NCBI RefSeq assembly: GCF_001676615.1
Contig: NZ_LYXZ01000006.1
Span: 1 to 64,000 of the forward strand
DNA: 64,000 nucleotides
Reading direction: 5' to 3'
Source: Labrys sp. WJW
GTDB taxonomy: Bacteria > Pseudomonadota > Alphaproteobacteria > Rhizobiales > Labraceae
How positions within the stretch are numbered: the stretch's first letter is position 1; the number at the start of each line of letters is the position of its first letter. The notes below the pieces were generated by a model. The model did no database searches and had not been told where the DNA came from. It was given only the letters and a program-made list of their open reading frames with translations. This document shows positions 35,804 to 44,387 of this stretch, piece by piece. Both the position numbers and the translations under genes were made by a program.

Positions 35804-36670
35804 ATGACGACACCGGCTTCCCCATCCCTGGTTACGGCTGACTGGCTTCTCGAAAATCTGGGCAATCCCAAGGTGCGGATCTTCGAGGTCAGCGTCGATC
35901 CCACCGTCTATGAGCGCGGCCATATACCGGGGGCGGTCAATCTCGATTGGCACCGGGACCTGGTCGACACCGTCAACCGGGACATCGCCTCACGCGAGAA
36001 GCTGCAGGACACCCTGCGCAAGGCCGGCGTCGAGGACGACACCACCGTGATCGTCTATGGCGACAACAACAATTGGTTCGCCGCCTGGGGCGTATGGGTG
36101 CTCGATGTCTACGGCTTCGGCGACCGCGCCAAGCTGGTGGATGGCGGCCGCAAGCTCTGGGAGGCTCGCGGCCTCGCCCTCACCGCCGACATACCCGATT
36201 TCGCGGCTTCCACGCTGACGCTGCCCGATCGCAACGAGAGCCTGCGCGCCCGGCTTCCCGACGTGCTCGGCTTTGCCCAGGGCAAGGTGGATGGCGCGCT
36301 GGTCGACATCCGCTCACCGGACGAATATGCCGGCAAGATCTTCGCTCCCGAGGGCGTGAAGGAACTCGCGATCCGGGCCGGCCATGTGCCCGGCGCCGAA
36401 AACGTGCCCTGGGCCACCATCGTCAACGAGGACGGCACCTACAAGCCCGTCGAGGAAATCCGCGGCATCTACGCGGCCAAGGGCATCGACGGAACCAAGC
36501 CGATCATCACCTATTGCCGCATCGGCGAGCGCTCGAGCCATAGCTGGTTCGCCCTCAAGCGCCTCCTCGGCTATGACGCCCGCAACTATGACGGCTCCTG
36601 GACCGAATATGGCAATGCCGTCGGCGTTCCCGTCGACAATCCGTCGGGCACGATCTGGCTGGGCAAGTAG
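35804..36670 (+). CDS. sseA: sulfurtransferase (rhodanese, thiosulfate type)
   Basis: A 288-residue tandem-rhodanese protein. The N-terminal inactive domain contains VDPTVYERGHIPGAVNLDWHRD; the C-terminal domain carries the catalytic loop CRIGERSSH. CRxGxR is the thiosulfate sulfurtransferase pattern, while 3-mercaptopyruvate enzymes have CGSGVTA, so the symbol refers to the family rather than a proven substrate. It transfers sulfane sulfur to acceptors such as cyanide or thiols. It opens the sulfur island and is divergent from the orphan binding protein. Confidence 0.88.
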   Translation: MTTPASPSLVTADWLLENLGNPKVRIFEVSVDPTVYERGHIPGAVNLDWHRDLVDTVNRDIASREKLQDTLRKAGVEDDTTVIVYGDNNNWFAAWGVWVLDVYGFGDRAKLVDGGRKLWEARGLALTADIPDFAASTLTLPDRNESLRARLPDVLGFAQGKVDGALVDIRSPDEYAGKIFAPEGVKELAIRAGHVPGAENVPWATIVNEDGTYKPVEEIRGIYAAKGIDGTKPIITYCRIGERSSHSWFALKRLLGYDARNYDGSWTEYGNAVGVPVDNPSGTIWLGK

Positions 36671-36699
36671 GGGCGCCAGCTCCTTCACCCTCTATCCCT

Positions 36700-36910
36700 C
36701 TCCCGACCCGACTCACATATCTGGCGATTTCAATATAGGGCGTGGGAATCCTTCCCCGACGTCGGGGAAGGTGTCGCCGCGTAGCGGCGACGGAAGGGGG
36801 AAAGTGGCGCCAGGCGGCCAGAACATGGCCAGGTTTCACCACTTTACCCCACCCGAGCCGGCTTCGCCGGCCCATCCTCCCCGACGTCGGTGAGGGATTC
36901 CCGCGCTTTA
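36700..36910. repeat. GACGTCGGGGAAGG repeat cluster
   Basis: CCTTCCCCGACGTCGGGGAAGG (about 36751-36772) is a perfect palindrome, followed by GTCGCCGCGTAGCGGCGAC. An inverted and diverged partner, CCTCCCCGACGTCGGTGAGG, sits near 36876-36895. They fill most of the 305-bp gap between the convergent rhodanese and desulfurase genes, which holds no other gene. Confidence 0.7.
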
Positions 36911-36975
36911 CCTGTCTTGGTTGAGATGTGTGAATGCGATAGCCCCTTGCGGAAGAGGGGCGAGGGAAGCTCCCC

Positions 36976-38940
36976 CTACAAATACCCCCGCCCGCTCTGG
37001 ATCCTTCTCAGAGCCGCGACCAGCGCGTCGACATCTTCATACGTATTGTAGAAGGCGAGCGAGGGGCGCACCGTGCTTTCCAGGCCGAAGCGGCGCAGGA
37101 TCGGCTGGGCACAGTGATGGCCGGCGCGTACCGCGATGCCCTCGCGGTCGAGCGCCACGCCGACATCCTGGGTCCGGCAGCCGTCGAGCACGAAGGAGAG
37201 CACGCTCGCCTTGTCCCTGGCGGTGCCGATCAGCTTGAGGCCGGGCACGGTGAGCATGTGCTCGGTGGCGTAGACCAGGAGCTCGTGCTCGTAGCGGCCG
37301 ATCACATCCATGCCGATCGTCTCGACATAGTCGAGCGCCGCGCCGAGCCCGACCGCATCCGCGATATTGCCGGTGCCGGCCTCGAAGCGCTCGGGCGGGC
37401 CGTGATAGATCGTCTTCTCGAAGGTGACGTCGGCGATCATGTTGCCGCCGCCCTGCCAGGGCGGCAGATGGGCGAGCACGTCGGGCTTGCCATGCACCAC
37501 GCCGATACCGGTCGGCCCGAACACCTTATGTCCCGAGAACACGAAGAAATCGGCATCGAGCGCCTGCACGTCGGTGCGCATATGCGAGACCGACTGGGCG
37601 CCGTCGACAACCACCGTGGCGCCGTGGCGCTTGGCGATGGCCACCATCTCCCGCGTCGGCGTCACGGTGCCGAGCGCATTGGAGACCTGTGTGATCGAGA
37701 CGATGCGCGTGCGCGGATTGATGAGCTTTTCATACTCCTCGAGGATCACCTGGCCGGTATCGTCGACCGGTGCGACGCGCAGCCTGGCGCCCTTCTCGGC
37801 GGCCAGCATCTGCCAGGGCACGATATTGGCATGGTGCTCCAGCCAGGTGATCAGGATCTCGTCGCCTTCCCCGACATGGCGGCGGCCATAAGCCTGCGCG
37901 ATCAGGTTGATGCCTTCGGTGGTGCCGCGCACGAAGATGATGTCGCGCGTCGAGCCGGCATTGAGGAAGCGCCGCACCTTCTCGCGCGCGCCTTCATAGG
38001 CATCCGTGGCCCGGGCGGCCAGCGCATGGGCGGCGCGGTGGATGTTGGAATTCTCATGCTCGTAGAAATGGCTGAGGCGATCGATCACTGCCTGCGGCTT
38101 CTGGGTCGTCGCCGCATTGTCGAGCCAGATCAGCGGCTTGCCATGCACCTGGGTCTGCAGGATCGGAAAATCGCGCTTGACCGAGTTTGCGTCGAAAGGG
38201 CGGCCCGACGAGGCGAGGTCCGGCACGGCATCGGGACGCAGTTCCAGGGAGAGAGCGCTGAAATCGAACAGGCGCGGCGCGGCCGGTACGGCAGGCGGTG
38301 CCGCCTGCGCGGGGGAGGACGCGACCGTCGGGATCTGCGGCGCCGTGGGTATCACCGGCTGCGCGGCCGACGGGGCGGATTGCGACGAGGGCGCGAGGGA
38401 TTGCCCGTCGCGCAGGAAGTAATAGCCATCCTGCGAAGGCTGGGCGATCGAGCCGGGAACCGAAGCCGTGGACGGCGCCTGCAGGGGCGCTGCTGCGGCC
38501 ACGTCGGGACGCAGCAGCGAGAGGAACTCGGCGATGCCGGCCGGCAACACCGAGAAGTCGAGTTGGGTGGGCACGGCAGGCACGAAGGGACCTGCGGAGC
38601 CGCCGGGCTGCGGTACATCCGAGGGAATGGCCGAGGCGCCCGACAGTGGCTGCGGCGCGGTGGCCGGCGCGATCGGGATGGTCGGCGTCGGCACGATCGA
38701 GGGAATGGTCACCGGCGGCAGGTCGGGCGGGCCGACAGGCGGGCGGGCCGGCACCTGCGGGGCGACACTGGTGGTGATGGAAGGCGCCGGCGCCAAAGTC
38801 GGACTCGGCGGAACCGCCGGCACGGTCGGCGCCAGCGGCACGGTACCCTGGCTAGGCGGCGCCTGGAACAAGGCGTTGGCGAGATCGGCCAGCACCGCCG
38901 GATCCGGCCAGGACGGGGTCGAGGAAAGGCCTGTCGTCAT
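36976..38940 (-). CDS. family 2A encapsulin cargo: cysteine desulfurase with disordered targeting domain
   Basis: A 654-residue protein. Residues 1-248 are low-complexity Pro/Ala/Val/Ser sequence with short hydrophobic islands (WPDPAVLADLANALFQAPP at 11-29; LDFSVLPAGIAEFLSLLRPD at 127-146; FDFSALSLELRPD at 225-237), the encapsulation-targeting region of this cargo class. From about 249 follows a SufS-type class V aminotransferase: WLDNAATTQKP, the PLP lysine in FSGHKVFGPTG, and the catalytic cysteine in RAGHHCAQPILRRFG. It releases sulfur from cysteine as persulfide; in characterised homologues the compartment then fills with elemental sulfur. AAGGAG precedes the ATG at 38940. It is encoded directly after the shell gene. 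Confidence 0.93.
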   Translation of the reverse strand: MTTGLSSTPSWPDPAVLADLANALFQAPPSQGTVPLAPTVPAVPPSPTLAPAPSITTSVAPQVPARPPVGPPDLPPVTIPSIVPTPTIPIAPATAPQPLSGASAIPSDVPQPGGSAGPFVPAVPTQLDFSVLPAGIAEFLSLLRPDVAAAAPLQAPSTASVPGSIAQPSQDGYYFLRDGQSLAPSSQSAPSAAQPVIPTAPQIPTVASSPAQAAPPAVPAAPRLFDFSALSLELRPDAVPDLASSGRPFDANSVKRDFPILQTQVHGKPLIWLDNAATTQKPQAVIDRLSHFYEHENSNIHRAAHALAARATDAYEGAREKVRRFLNAGSTRDIIFVRGTTEGINLIAQAYGRRHVGEGDEILITWLEHHANIVPWQMLAAEKGARLRVAPVDDTGQVILEEYEKLINPRTRIVSITQVSNALGTVTPTREMVAIAKRHGATVVVDGAQSVSHMRTDVQALDADFFVFSGHKVFGPTGIGVVHGKPDVLAHLPPWQGGGNMIADVTFEKTIYHGPPERFEAGTGNIADAVGLGAALDYVETIGMDVIGRYEHELLVYATEHMLTVPGLKLIGTARDKASVLSFVLDGCRTQDVGVALDREGIAVRAGHHCAQPILRRFGLESTVRPSLAFYNTYEDVDALVAALRRIQSGRGYL

Positions 38941-39042
38941 CGAGCGGGAGCTCCTTGGAGACGTCCGCCGGACGGTGCCGGGGATCATCATGGCATACGG
39001 TGGGAATCGGATCAGCAGCGCTCTTCTGCAAGGTCAGAGTCG

Positions 39043-39191
39043 CCCCTCACCCTTACCCTCTCCCCACAGGTGCGGGGCGAGGGAGACGGTGACGTCGCAT
39101 CTTATCCAGCACGCTCAGCGCCTCGCCTAGTTGACGCCACACTCGGCGCCCCCTCGCCCCGTTCTTACGGGGAGAGGGTAAGGGTGAGGGG
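39043..39191. repeat. inverted pair of repeat units between encapsulin shell and cargo
   Basis: CCCCTCACCCTTACCCTCTC...GGGGCGAGGG (39043-39083) is repeated in reverse at 39150-39191 (CCCCTCGCCCCGTTCTTACG, ending GGGTGAGGGG). This is the same family and inverted-pair architecture as 3124-3299. In the operon mRNA it would form strong hairpins and may set shell-to-cargo ratio. Confidence 0.75.
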
Positions 39192-39218
39192 CGGCGCGCC
39201 CTGTCGGATCAACCCCAC

Positions 39219-40166
39219 TCAGACATATTTGTCGGGATAGTCGTGGTACTTCCCGACCTCGACCCCCTCGAGTACCGCCAGCGCATCATGGGTGAGGATG
39301 GCCGAGGAGCAATAGAGCGAGATCAGGTAGGAGGCGATGGCCTTGCGGTTGATGCCCATGAAGCGCACCGACAGGCTGGGCTGCACCTCGCCGGGGACAC
39401 CCGGCTGGAACAGGCCGATGACGCCCTGCTTCTTCTCGCCGGTGCGTAGCAGCAGGATGTTGCTCTTGCCCTTGGCGTCGACCTCCAGCTTGTCGCTCGG
39501 CACCAGCGGCAGGCCGCGCCAGGTCAGGAAGGGCGTGCCGAACAAGGTGACGGTCGGCGGCGGCACGCCGCGGCGGGTGCATTCGCGGCCGAAGGCGGCG
39601 ATGGCGCGCGGATGCGCCAGGAAGAAGGAGGGTTCCTTCCAGACCTTGGTGATCAGTTCGTCCAGATCGTCGGGCGTGGGAGCGCCGGTACGGGTCTTGA
39701 TGCGCTGGCCGGCCTGCGCATTGGGCAGGAGGCCATATTCCTTGTTGTTGACCAGTTCGTTCTCCTGCTTCTCCTTCACCTTCTCGATGAGGAGCCTAAG
39801 CTGTTCCTGGATCTGGTCGTAAGGATGGCTGTAGAGGTCGGAGACGCGGGTCTGCACGTCGAGCACCGTGGTGACGGCATTGAGCGAGTATTCGCGTGGC
39901 GCCTCCTCATAATCCACGAAGGTCTCCGGCAGGTCCGGATCCTGGTCGCGTCGGGGAGAGCATTCGACCTCGGCGCTGATGTCGCCCTGGTCTTCCTTGA
40001 CCCGGTTCAGGCGATAGATGCCGGCCTCGACGGGCGTCCAGGGCAGAAAGGAAACCAGCCAGCGCGGCGTGATGCCGGACCACTGGGCCCTGGTCTTGGT
40101 GGCATTGGCAAGCTGCCTTGCCGCCGCCTCGTTCAATGTCCGGCGGACGGCGGGTTCATCGGCCAT
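39219..40166 (-). CDS. family 2A encapsulin shell protein (SrpI-like)
   Basis: A 315-residue HK97-fold capsid-like protein that self-assembles into a nanocompartment. Family 2A features: the long N-terminal arm RTLNEAAARQLANATKTRAQWSG, then ITPRWLVSFLPWTPVEAGIYRLNRVKE, the E-loop region, the P-domain helix DQIQEQLRLLIEKVKEKQENELVNN, and PSLSVRFMGINRKAIASYLISLYCSSA near the end. There is no inserted cyclic-nucleotide domain, so this is 2A rather than 2B. The next gene encodes its desulfurase cargo. Homologues are induced by sulfur starvation (SrpI) or store sulfur. Confidence 0.95.
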   Translation of the reverse strand: MADEPAVRRTLNEAAARQLANATKTRAQWSGITPRWLVSFLPWTPVEAGIYRLNRVKEDQGDISAEVECSPRRDQDPDLPETFVDYEEAPREYSLNAVTTVLDVQTRVSDLYSHPYDQIQEQLRLLIEKVKEKQENELVNNKEYGLLPNAQAGQRIKTRTGAPTPDDLDELITKVWKEPSFFLAHPRAIAAFGRECTRRGVPPPTVTLFGTPFLTWRGLPLVPSDKLEVDAKGKSNILLLRTGEKKQGVIGLFQPGVPGEVQPSLSVRFMGINRKAIASYLISLYCSSAILTHDALAVLEGVEVGKYHDYPDKYV

Positions 40167-40328
40167 ACGGTGCTCCTTGTCTGGTTCATGGCGCGGAAGG
40201 AAATCTTGATTCGACGTATATCCAGCGCGCCGGAGCGCCGGACAAATGCCCTAACAACCGACATGCCGCGTGGCTTCCGCAAATCCCGTACACCGTGCGT
40301 GGAATAAGCCGGATCTGCCGCCATGCGG

Positions 40329-40730
40329 CTATTTCCGGGCCGTGGCGTCGACGGGTGGCTCCCGTCGCGCCGGCACCGGATCGTGCGTGTGCCGGGCCCC
40401 TCGATAGAAGGTGAGTGCCTTTTCGATGAGGCTGGCGGACCGATGAAAACGGTCGCAGAGCACCAGGATCGTCTGGTCATGGGTGAAGCCGTCGTCGCGC
40501 AGGGCGTCGAAGGCCTCGCCGATATCGAGCCATTGCGCGGGCGGCGGCCGGCGACGGCTGCGATCGGGCTTGGCCGGGTCGAGCAATTCGGCAATCAGGG
40601 TCAGGAATTGCGGCGAAGCATAGGCTTCCCTCAGCCAGGCACCCGCCTGCTGCTTGGCTGCGACGATGCGGCCTTGCGCGATCAGCCTGCGCAGATAGGC
40701 AGTGCGCGGACAAAAGCGGGCCTTCGTCAC
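40329..40730 (-). CDS. hypothetical protein upstream of the encapsulin gene
   Basis: About 133 residues from a GTG at 40730 (VTKARFCPRTAYLRRLIAQG). It is helical and basic, with RIVAAKQQAGAWLREAYASP and DIGEAFDALRDDGFTHDQTILVL. Not assigned to a family. It is soluble with no signal peptide. It ends 162 bp before the shell gene on the same strand and could share its transcript. The start is uncertain because the frame stays open further upstream. Confidence 0.5.
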   Translation of the reverse strand: MTKARFCPRTAYLRRLIAQGRIVAAKQQAGAWLREAYASPQFLTLIAELLDPAKPDRSRRRPPPAQWLDIGEAFDALRDDGFTHDQTILVLCDRFHRSASLIEKALTFYRGARHTHDPVPARREPPVDATARK

Positions 40731-40948
40731 GGCGCTCCCCCGCCCCGCATCGATGACGCTCCTCGCTTCGCGCGTCGTACCGGCCACGCCCAACCCCACG
40801 CGGCTCAGGCCTTGGCCGCCATCGGGCCGGCCCATCCCATGCAAAAACCGGAAGGAACGGCGGAAAGGGGTGAGGCAAGGCCAGGTGTCATGGTCGGTTC
40901 CGTGATGCAGGAGCGATGCTGGAATCCAGCTTCGATCGAAATTTACAA

Positions 40949-40968
40949 TTTGTCTATAGAAATAGTAG
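40949..40968 (+). promoter_or_regulatory. sulfur-island motif, site A (upstream of cysE)
   Basis: TTTGTCTATAGAAATAGTAG, 17 of 20 identical to site B and 17 of 20 to site C. It sits in an AT-rich patch 80 bp before the cysE ATG. The surrounding 318-bp gap (40731-41048) contains no gene. Confidence 0.6.
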
Positions 40969-41048
40969 AAAATAAAATTTACAACATTCGGACCGCATCG
41001 GTTTCGCCCCTGGGGCCGTGCAATCGCGACGTCACGAAGGGCCATGCC

Positions 41049-42011
41049 ATGAACGAGACCCTGCAGCATGCCATCGCCTTGCAGGAAGAGGCTGCGCAGA
41101 CGCCGCGCCCTCCGGCGCCGGGCTGGAATCTCGATGCCCTGGTGGCCCAGCTCAGGCTCTCGCGCGAGATCACCCACAATATCCGCCACCAGGGCCGCAT
41201 CCGCCGCACACCCTCGCGCGAGACGGTGACGACGATCCTCGACGGGCTGAAGGCCGCCCTCTTTCCCAGCCATTACGGCCAGTCGGAGATCGGCGCCGGC
41301 AATATCGACTATTTCGTCGGCTCGACTCTCGACAACGCCCTGATCCTGCTGACGGAGCAGGTGCGCCGCAGCCTCGCCTTCACCCGTGAGGAGGCCCCGC
41401 CGGAGGCCAGCCTGCACGAGCAGGCCCTGGCCATCACCGGCGACTTCGCCAGCCGGCTGCCTGCCATTCGCGGTGTGCTGGTCAGCGACCTCACCGCCGC
41501 CTTCCGCGGCGATCCCGCGGCCACGAATTTTCCCGAGATCCTGCTCGGCTATCCCGGCATGACGGCGATCATCTATCACCGCCTCGCCCATGCCCTGCAC
41601 GGCCTGGGCGCTACCTTCCTCGCCCGGCTGATCTCCGATATCGCCCATTCGAAGACCGGCATCGACATCCATCCCGGCGCGGAGATCGGCGGCAGCTTCT
41701 TCATCGACCACGGCACCGGCGTGGTGATCGGCGAGACCACCGTCATCGGCGAGCGCGTCCGCCTCTACCAGGCCGTGACGCTAGGCGCCCGCCATTTTCC
41801 CACCGACGAGAACGGCGTACTCGTCAAGGGCAGCCCTCGCCACCCGATCGTCGAGGACGACGTCGTCATCTATGCCGGCGCCACCGTATTGGGCCGCATC
41901 ACCATCGGCCGGGGCTCGGCAATCGGCGGCAATGTCTGGCTGACCCGCAGCGTCCCGCCGGGCAGCCAGATCACCCAGGCCCATGCCCGCAGCAACGGGC
42001 AGGTCGACTGA
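41049..42011 (+). CDS. cysE: serine O-acetyltransferase (EpsC type)
   Basis: A 320-residue enzyme making O-acetylserine, the carbon acceptor for sulfide. The N-terminal helical domain (residues 1-190, including HYGQSEIGAGNIDYFVGSTLD) is followed by a left-handed beta-helix with hexapeptide repeats (IDIHPGAEIGGSFFIDHGTG, VVIGETTVIGERVRLYQAVTLGA, IVEDDVVIYAGATVLGRITIG). This long EpsC-like form is often found with family 2A encapsulins. The ATG at 41049 follows AAGGG; an ATG five bases earlier is followed by a stop. Preceded by site A. Confidence 0.94.
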   Translation: MNETLQHAIALQEEAAQTPRPPAPGWNLDALVAQLRLSREITHNIRHQGRIRRTPSRETVTTILDGLKAALFPSHYGQSEIGAGNIDYFVGSTLDNALILLTEQVRRSLAFTREEAPPEASLHEQALAITGDFASRLPAIRGVLVSDLTAAFRGDPAATNFPEILLGYPGMTAIIYHRLAHALHGLGATFLARLISDIAHSKTGIDIHPGAEIGGSFFIDHGTGVVIGETTVIGERVRLYQAVTLGARHFPTDENGVLVKGSPRHPIVEDDVVIYAGATVLGRITIGRGSAIGGNVWLTRSVPPGSQITQAHARSNGQVD

Positions 42012-42055
42012 CGGCGCTGCCGACGGCCATTAAATGTTGGCTGATAATGGCCCCC

Positions 42056-42131
42056 GTCATTGCGAGCGCAGTGAAGCAATCCAGCCGGCCGGACACGAAA
42101 AACTGGATTGCTTCGCTACGCTCGCAATGAC
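42056..42131. repeat. palindromic repeat, GTCATTGCGAGCG family
   Basis: GTCATTGCGAGCGCAGTGAA...AATCCAG is mirrored by CTGGATTGCTTCGCTACGCT...GCAATGAC, the second copy of the element at 25592-25677. It lies between the convergent cysE and cysK genes and may act as a terminator for both. Confidence 0.85.
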
Positions 42132-42173
42132 GGCGTGTGTCAATTGCATGGCCTTCTCATAGTCTCAACTCAA

Positions 42174-43202
42174 CTACTCCGCGTTCGGCCCCTCAACCCC
42201 CGGCGCCGTCTCGAGTGGCCACCAGGTGGAGCCGAGATAGCGCTCGCCCGTATCCGGCAGGATGGCGACGATGACCTTGCCGGTGTTCTCCGCCCGGGCG
42301 GCCAACTGGGTGGCGGCCCAGAGCACGGCGCCCGAGGAAGTACCGGCGAAGACGCCTTCTTCCGCCACCAGCTCCAGCGCCGTCCGCCGGGCCTGCGCCG
42401 TGCTCAGTGCGATGATCTCGTCGGCGACCCCGGTGTCGACATTCTTCGGAAGCTGCTCGGGCGGCACCTCGCTCACCTTGTGCACCCCGTCGATCTCGTC
42501 GGGATAGGGATTCTCCTCCGTCGGGATGGAACCCTCGGCCGGCTCGGCGATCACCACCTTAAGGCCCGGTTTCTTCGATTTGAGGAAGCGCCCGGCGCCG
42601 GCCGTGGTGCCGCCGGTACCGACACCACCAACCAGGATGTCGACGCTGCCGGCGGTGTCGCGCCAGATCTCGGGGCCTGTCGTCTCGAAATGAGCCCGCG
42701 GATTGGCGGGATTGGCGAGCTGGTCGGCGAAGAAGGCCGAGGGATTCTCCTCGCGGATGCGTTGCGTGATCTTGTCGATCGCCTCCGGGTCGAGGAAGAA
42801 CTCGTTCTTCACCGTGACGACCTCCGCCCCGTAGAGGCGCAGCAGCTTGACCTTGTCCTGGCTGATATTGTCGCTGACATAGAATTTGGCCCGGTAGCCG
42901 CGCGAGGCTGCCACCGCAGCAAGGCCGATGCCGGTATTGCCGCTGGTCACGTCGACGATGAGGTCGCCGCGCTTCAGGCGGCCGGCCGCCTCGGCCTCCG
43001 CGATGATGGCCCAGGCCGCGCGGTCCTTGATGCTGCCGGCGGGATTGAAGTACTCGATCTTGGCGACGATCCGCCCGAACAGATTGCGGTTGCGGGCGTA
43101 ATTGTGCAGCTCGAGCAACGGCGTGTTGCCGATCAGGTCGGTGAGGTTGTCGTGGATGCGGCCGGGCTGTGCCACGGCGGCGCGGAGAGTGCCGGAATTC
43201 AT
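42174..43202 (-). CDS. cysK: cysteine synthase A
   Basis: A 342-residue PLP enzyme that makes cysteine from O-acetylserine and sulfide. The PLP lysine is Lys59 in YFNPAGSIKDRAAW; IGNTPLLELHN, VTSGNTGIGLAAVAASRGY and VGGVGTGGTTAGAGRFLKS are the substrate and phosphate loops. It is the last gene of the ABC-binding protein-monooxygenase-cysK operon, which ties sulfide or cysteine salvage to cysteine synthesis. Partner of the CysE product encoded convergently. Confidence 0.95.
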   Translation of the reverse strand: MNSGTLRAAVAQPGRIHDNLTDLIGNTPLLELHNYARNRNLFGRIVAKIEYFNPAGSIKDRAAWAIIAEAEAAGRLKRGDLIVDVTSGNTGIGLAAVAASRGYRAKFYVSDNISQDKVKLLRLYGAEVVTVKNEFFLDPEAIDKITQRIREENPSAFFADQLANPANPRAHFETTGPEIWRDTAGSVDILVGGVGTGGTTAGAGRFLKSKKPGLKVVIAEPAEGSIPTEENPYPDEIDGVHKVSEVPPEQLPKNVDTGVADEIIALSTAQARRTALELVAEEGVFAGTSSGAVLWAATQLAARAENTGKVIVAILPDTGERYLGSTWWPLETAPGVEGPNAE

Positions 43203-43240
43203 GTCATGTCTCGTTTGTTTTGGCGGGGGCTGCTTCGGAG

Positions 43241-43327
43241 CGCGGACTTCCAGTCCGCATCGTCCTTTCAGGAATGCTGCGCGCGGGCTGAAAAAGAAGC
43301 GGATATCGCGACAGGCGAGCCTGTCGC
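43241..43327. repeat. two small hairpins overlapping the end of the flavin monooxygenase gene
   Basis: GCGGACT-TCC-AGTCCGC (43242-43258) and GCGACAGGC-GA-GCCTGTCGC (43308-43327). The second lies inside the coding tail of the gene at 43268. They look like a small palindromic repeat that landed at the 3' end of that gene. Confidence 0.6.
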
Positions 43328-44347
43328 TGAGAAGTTCGCGCTTCCAGATCCCCAGCCAAGTCCGGGCGCGATGCGCTGGATGAAATCGGTGAGGATCTGC
43401 TCATAGTCGTGCTGGTCGAAGGCGTAGGGCAGCTCCAGCCGGAACTCGCCCACGCCGGCGAGCACCGGATCGGCGGCGAGGCGCTCAAGGATCTGCTCGG
43501 AGGGGCCGATGAGATCGGCGGCGTAGAGCGTGCGCCGCGGGCCATTGGGCACGAGCGTGCGGGCATGCCGGCTCGCGGCATAGTCGGCATAGCGCCGCCG
43601 CGTCGCCCGATCGGCGCTGTCATGGGGCACGATGACGCGGCCGAGGGCGACGCGGGGCCGGGCCGAAGCGGCCTGATAGGTTTCGAGCTGACGCGCCTGC
43701 GCCTCGAAGAAATCGTCGGTGCCCTCGCCCGTGGTGACATTGCCCATCAGGAGGTTGAACCCGTTGCGGCCGGCCCATTCGGCCGAGCGCAACGAGCCGC
43801 CGCCATACCACAGGCGCTCGACCAGCCCCTTGGCATAGGGCTGCAGACGGGGCCGGATGCGTCCGCCGGGAATGTCGATCAGGCTGTCGGGCGCGCCGAG
43901 ATAGCGCCCGCGGAGATTATCGGCCAGCCGCTGCACCCTCGCATGGGAGAAATCATGGCTGCGCCAGTCGCCGTCGAAGACCAGCGGCGCCAGCAACTCG
44001 GCATGCGGCGGCGTGCCGGCACTCAGGCCGACATTGAGGCGCCCGCGCGCGAGCACGTCGACGGTGGCGAGATCCTCGGCCAGGCGGTAGGGGCTCTCAT
44101 AGCCGATCGGGATCACCGCGGTGCCGAGCTGGATATGGCGGGTACGCTGGCTTGCCGCCGCCAGGAAGACCGCGGCGGCGGAGACGCCCGGCTCGAGGTG
44201 GCGCTGGCGCACCCAGGCGCTGTCATAGCCAAGGCTCTCGCCAAGCTCGAACAGCTGCAGCGTGCGCTCCAGCCCGCCCGCCGGATCATCGTCCGGATAG
44301 CTTCCCGGCGACAGGAAGCCGACATGGCTGACGACGGGAGTGGGCAT
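43268..44347 (-). CDS. LLM class flavin-dependent monooxygenase
   Basis: A 359-residue luciferase-like FMN-dependent monooxygenase: HVGFLSPGSYPDDDPAGGLE, SLGYDSAWVRQRHLEPGVSA, IQLGTAVIPIGYESPYRLAEDL and SAEWAGRNGFNLLMGNVT. It uses reduced flavin and oxygen, and in this context probably cleaves C-S bonds of an organosulfur nutrient. The ATG at 44347 was chosen (MPTPVVSHVGFL). The last 26 or so residues (WGSGSANFSATGSPVAISAS onward) are not like the family and are encoded by palindromic repeat DNA. It lies between the binding protein and cysK in one operon. Confidence 0.85.
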   Translation of the reverse strand: MPTPVVSHVGFLSPGSYPDDDPAGGLERTLQLFELGESLGYDSAWVRQRHLEPGVSAAAVFLAAASQRTRHIQLGTAVIPIGYESPYRLAEDLATVDVLARGRLNVGLSAGTPPHAELLAPLVFDGDWRSHDFSHARVQRLADNLRGRYLGAPDSLIDIPGGRIRPRLQPYAKGLVERLWYGGGSLRSAEWAGRNGFNLLMGNVTTGEGTDDFFEAQARQLETYQAASARPRVALGRVIVPHDSADRATRRRYADYAASRHARTLVPNGPRRTLYAADLIGPSEQILERLAADPVLAGVGEFRLELPYAFDQHDYEQILTDFIQRIAPGLGWGSGSANFSATGSPVAISASFSARAQHS

Positions 44348-44387
44348 GAGCAATCTTCTTGGTTGGGATTTGTTCGAAAAAGGAGCC

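Noticed and set aside
35804..36670. 3-mercaptopyruvate sulfurtransferase
   Set aside because: The active loop is CRIGERS, the thiosulfate-type pattern, and not CGSGVTA. Annotated as rhodanese-type sulfurtransferase.
37114..39240. A 708-codon open frame on the plus strand across the cargo gene
   Set aside because: It is the antisense of the desulfurase and its Pro/Ala-rich domain. High GC content keeps such frames open; the translation is His/Arg/Gly-rich and has no family motifs.
39219..40166. Phage major capsid protein, hence a prophage
   Set aside because: The shell is of the family 2A encapsulin type, followed by its desulfurase cargo, and there are no portal, terminase, protease or tail genes nearby.
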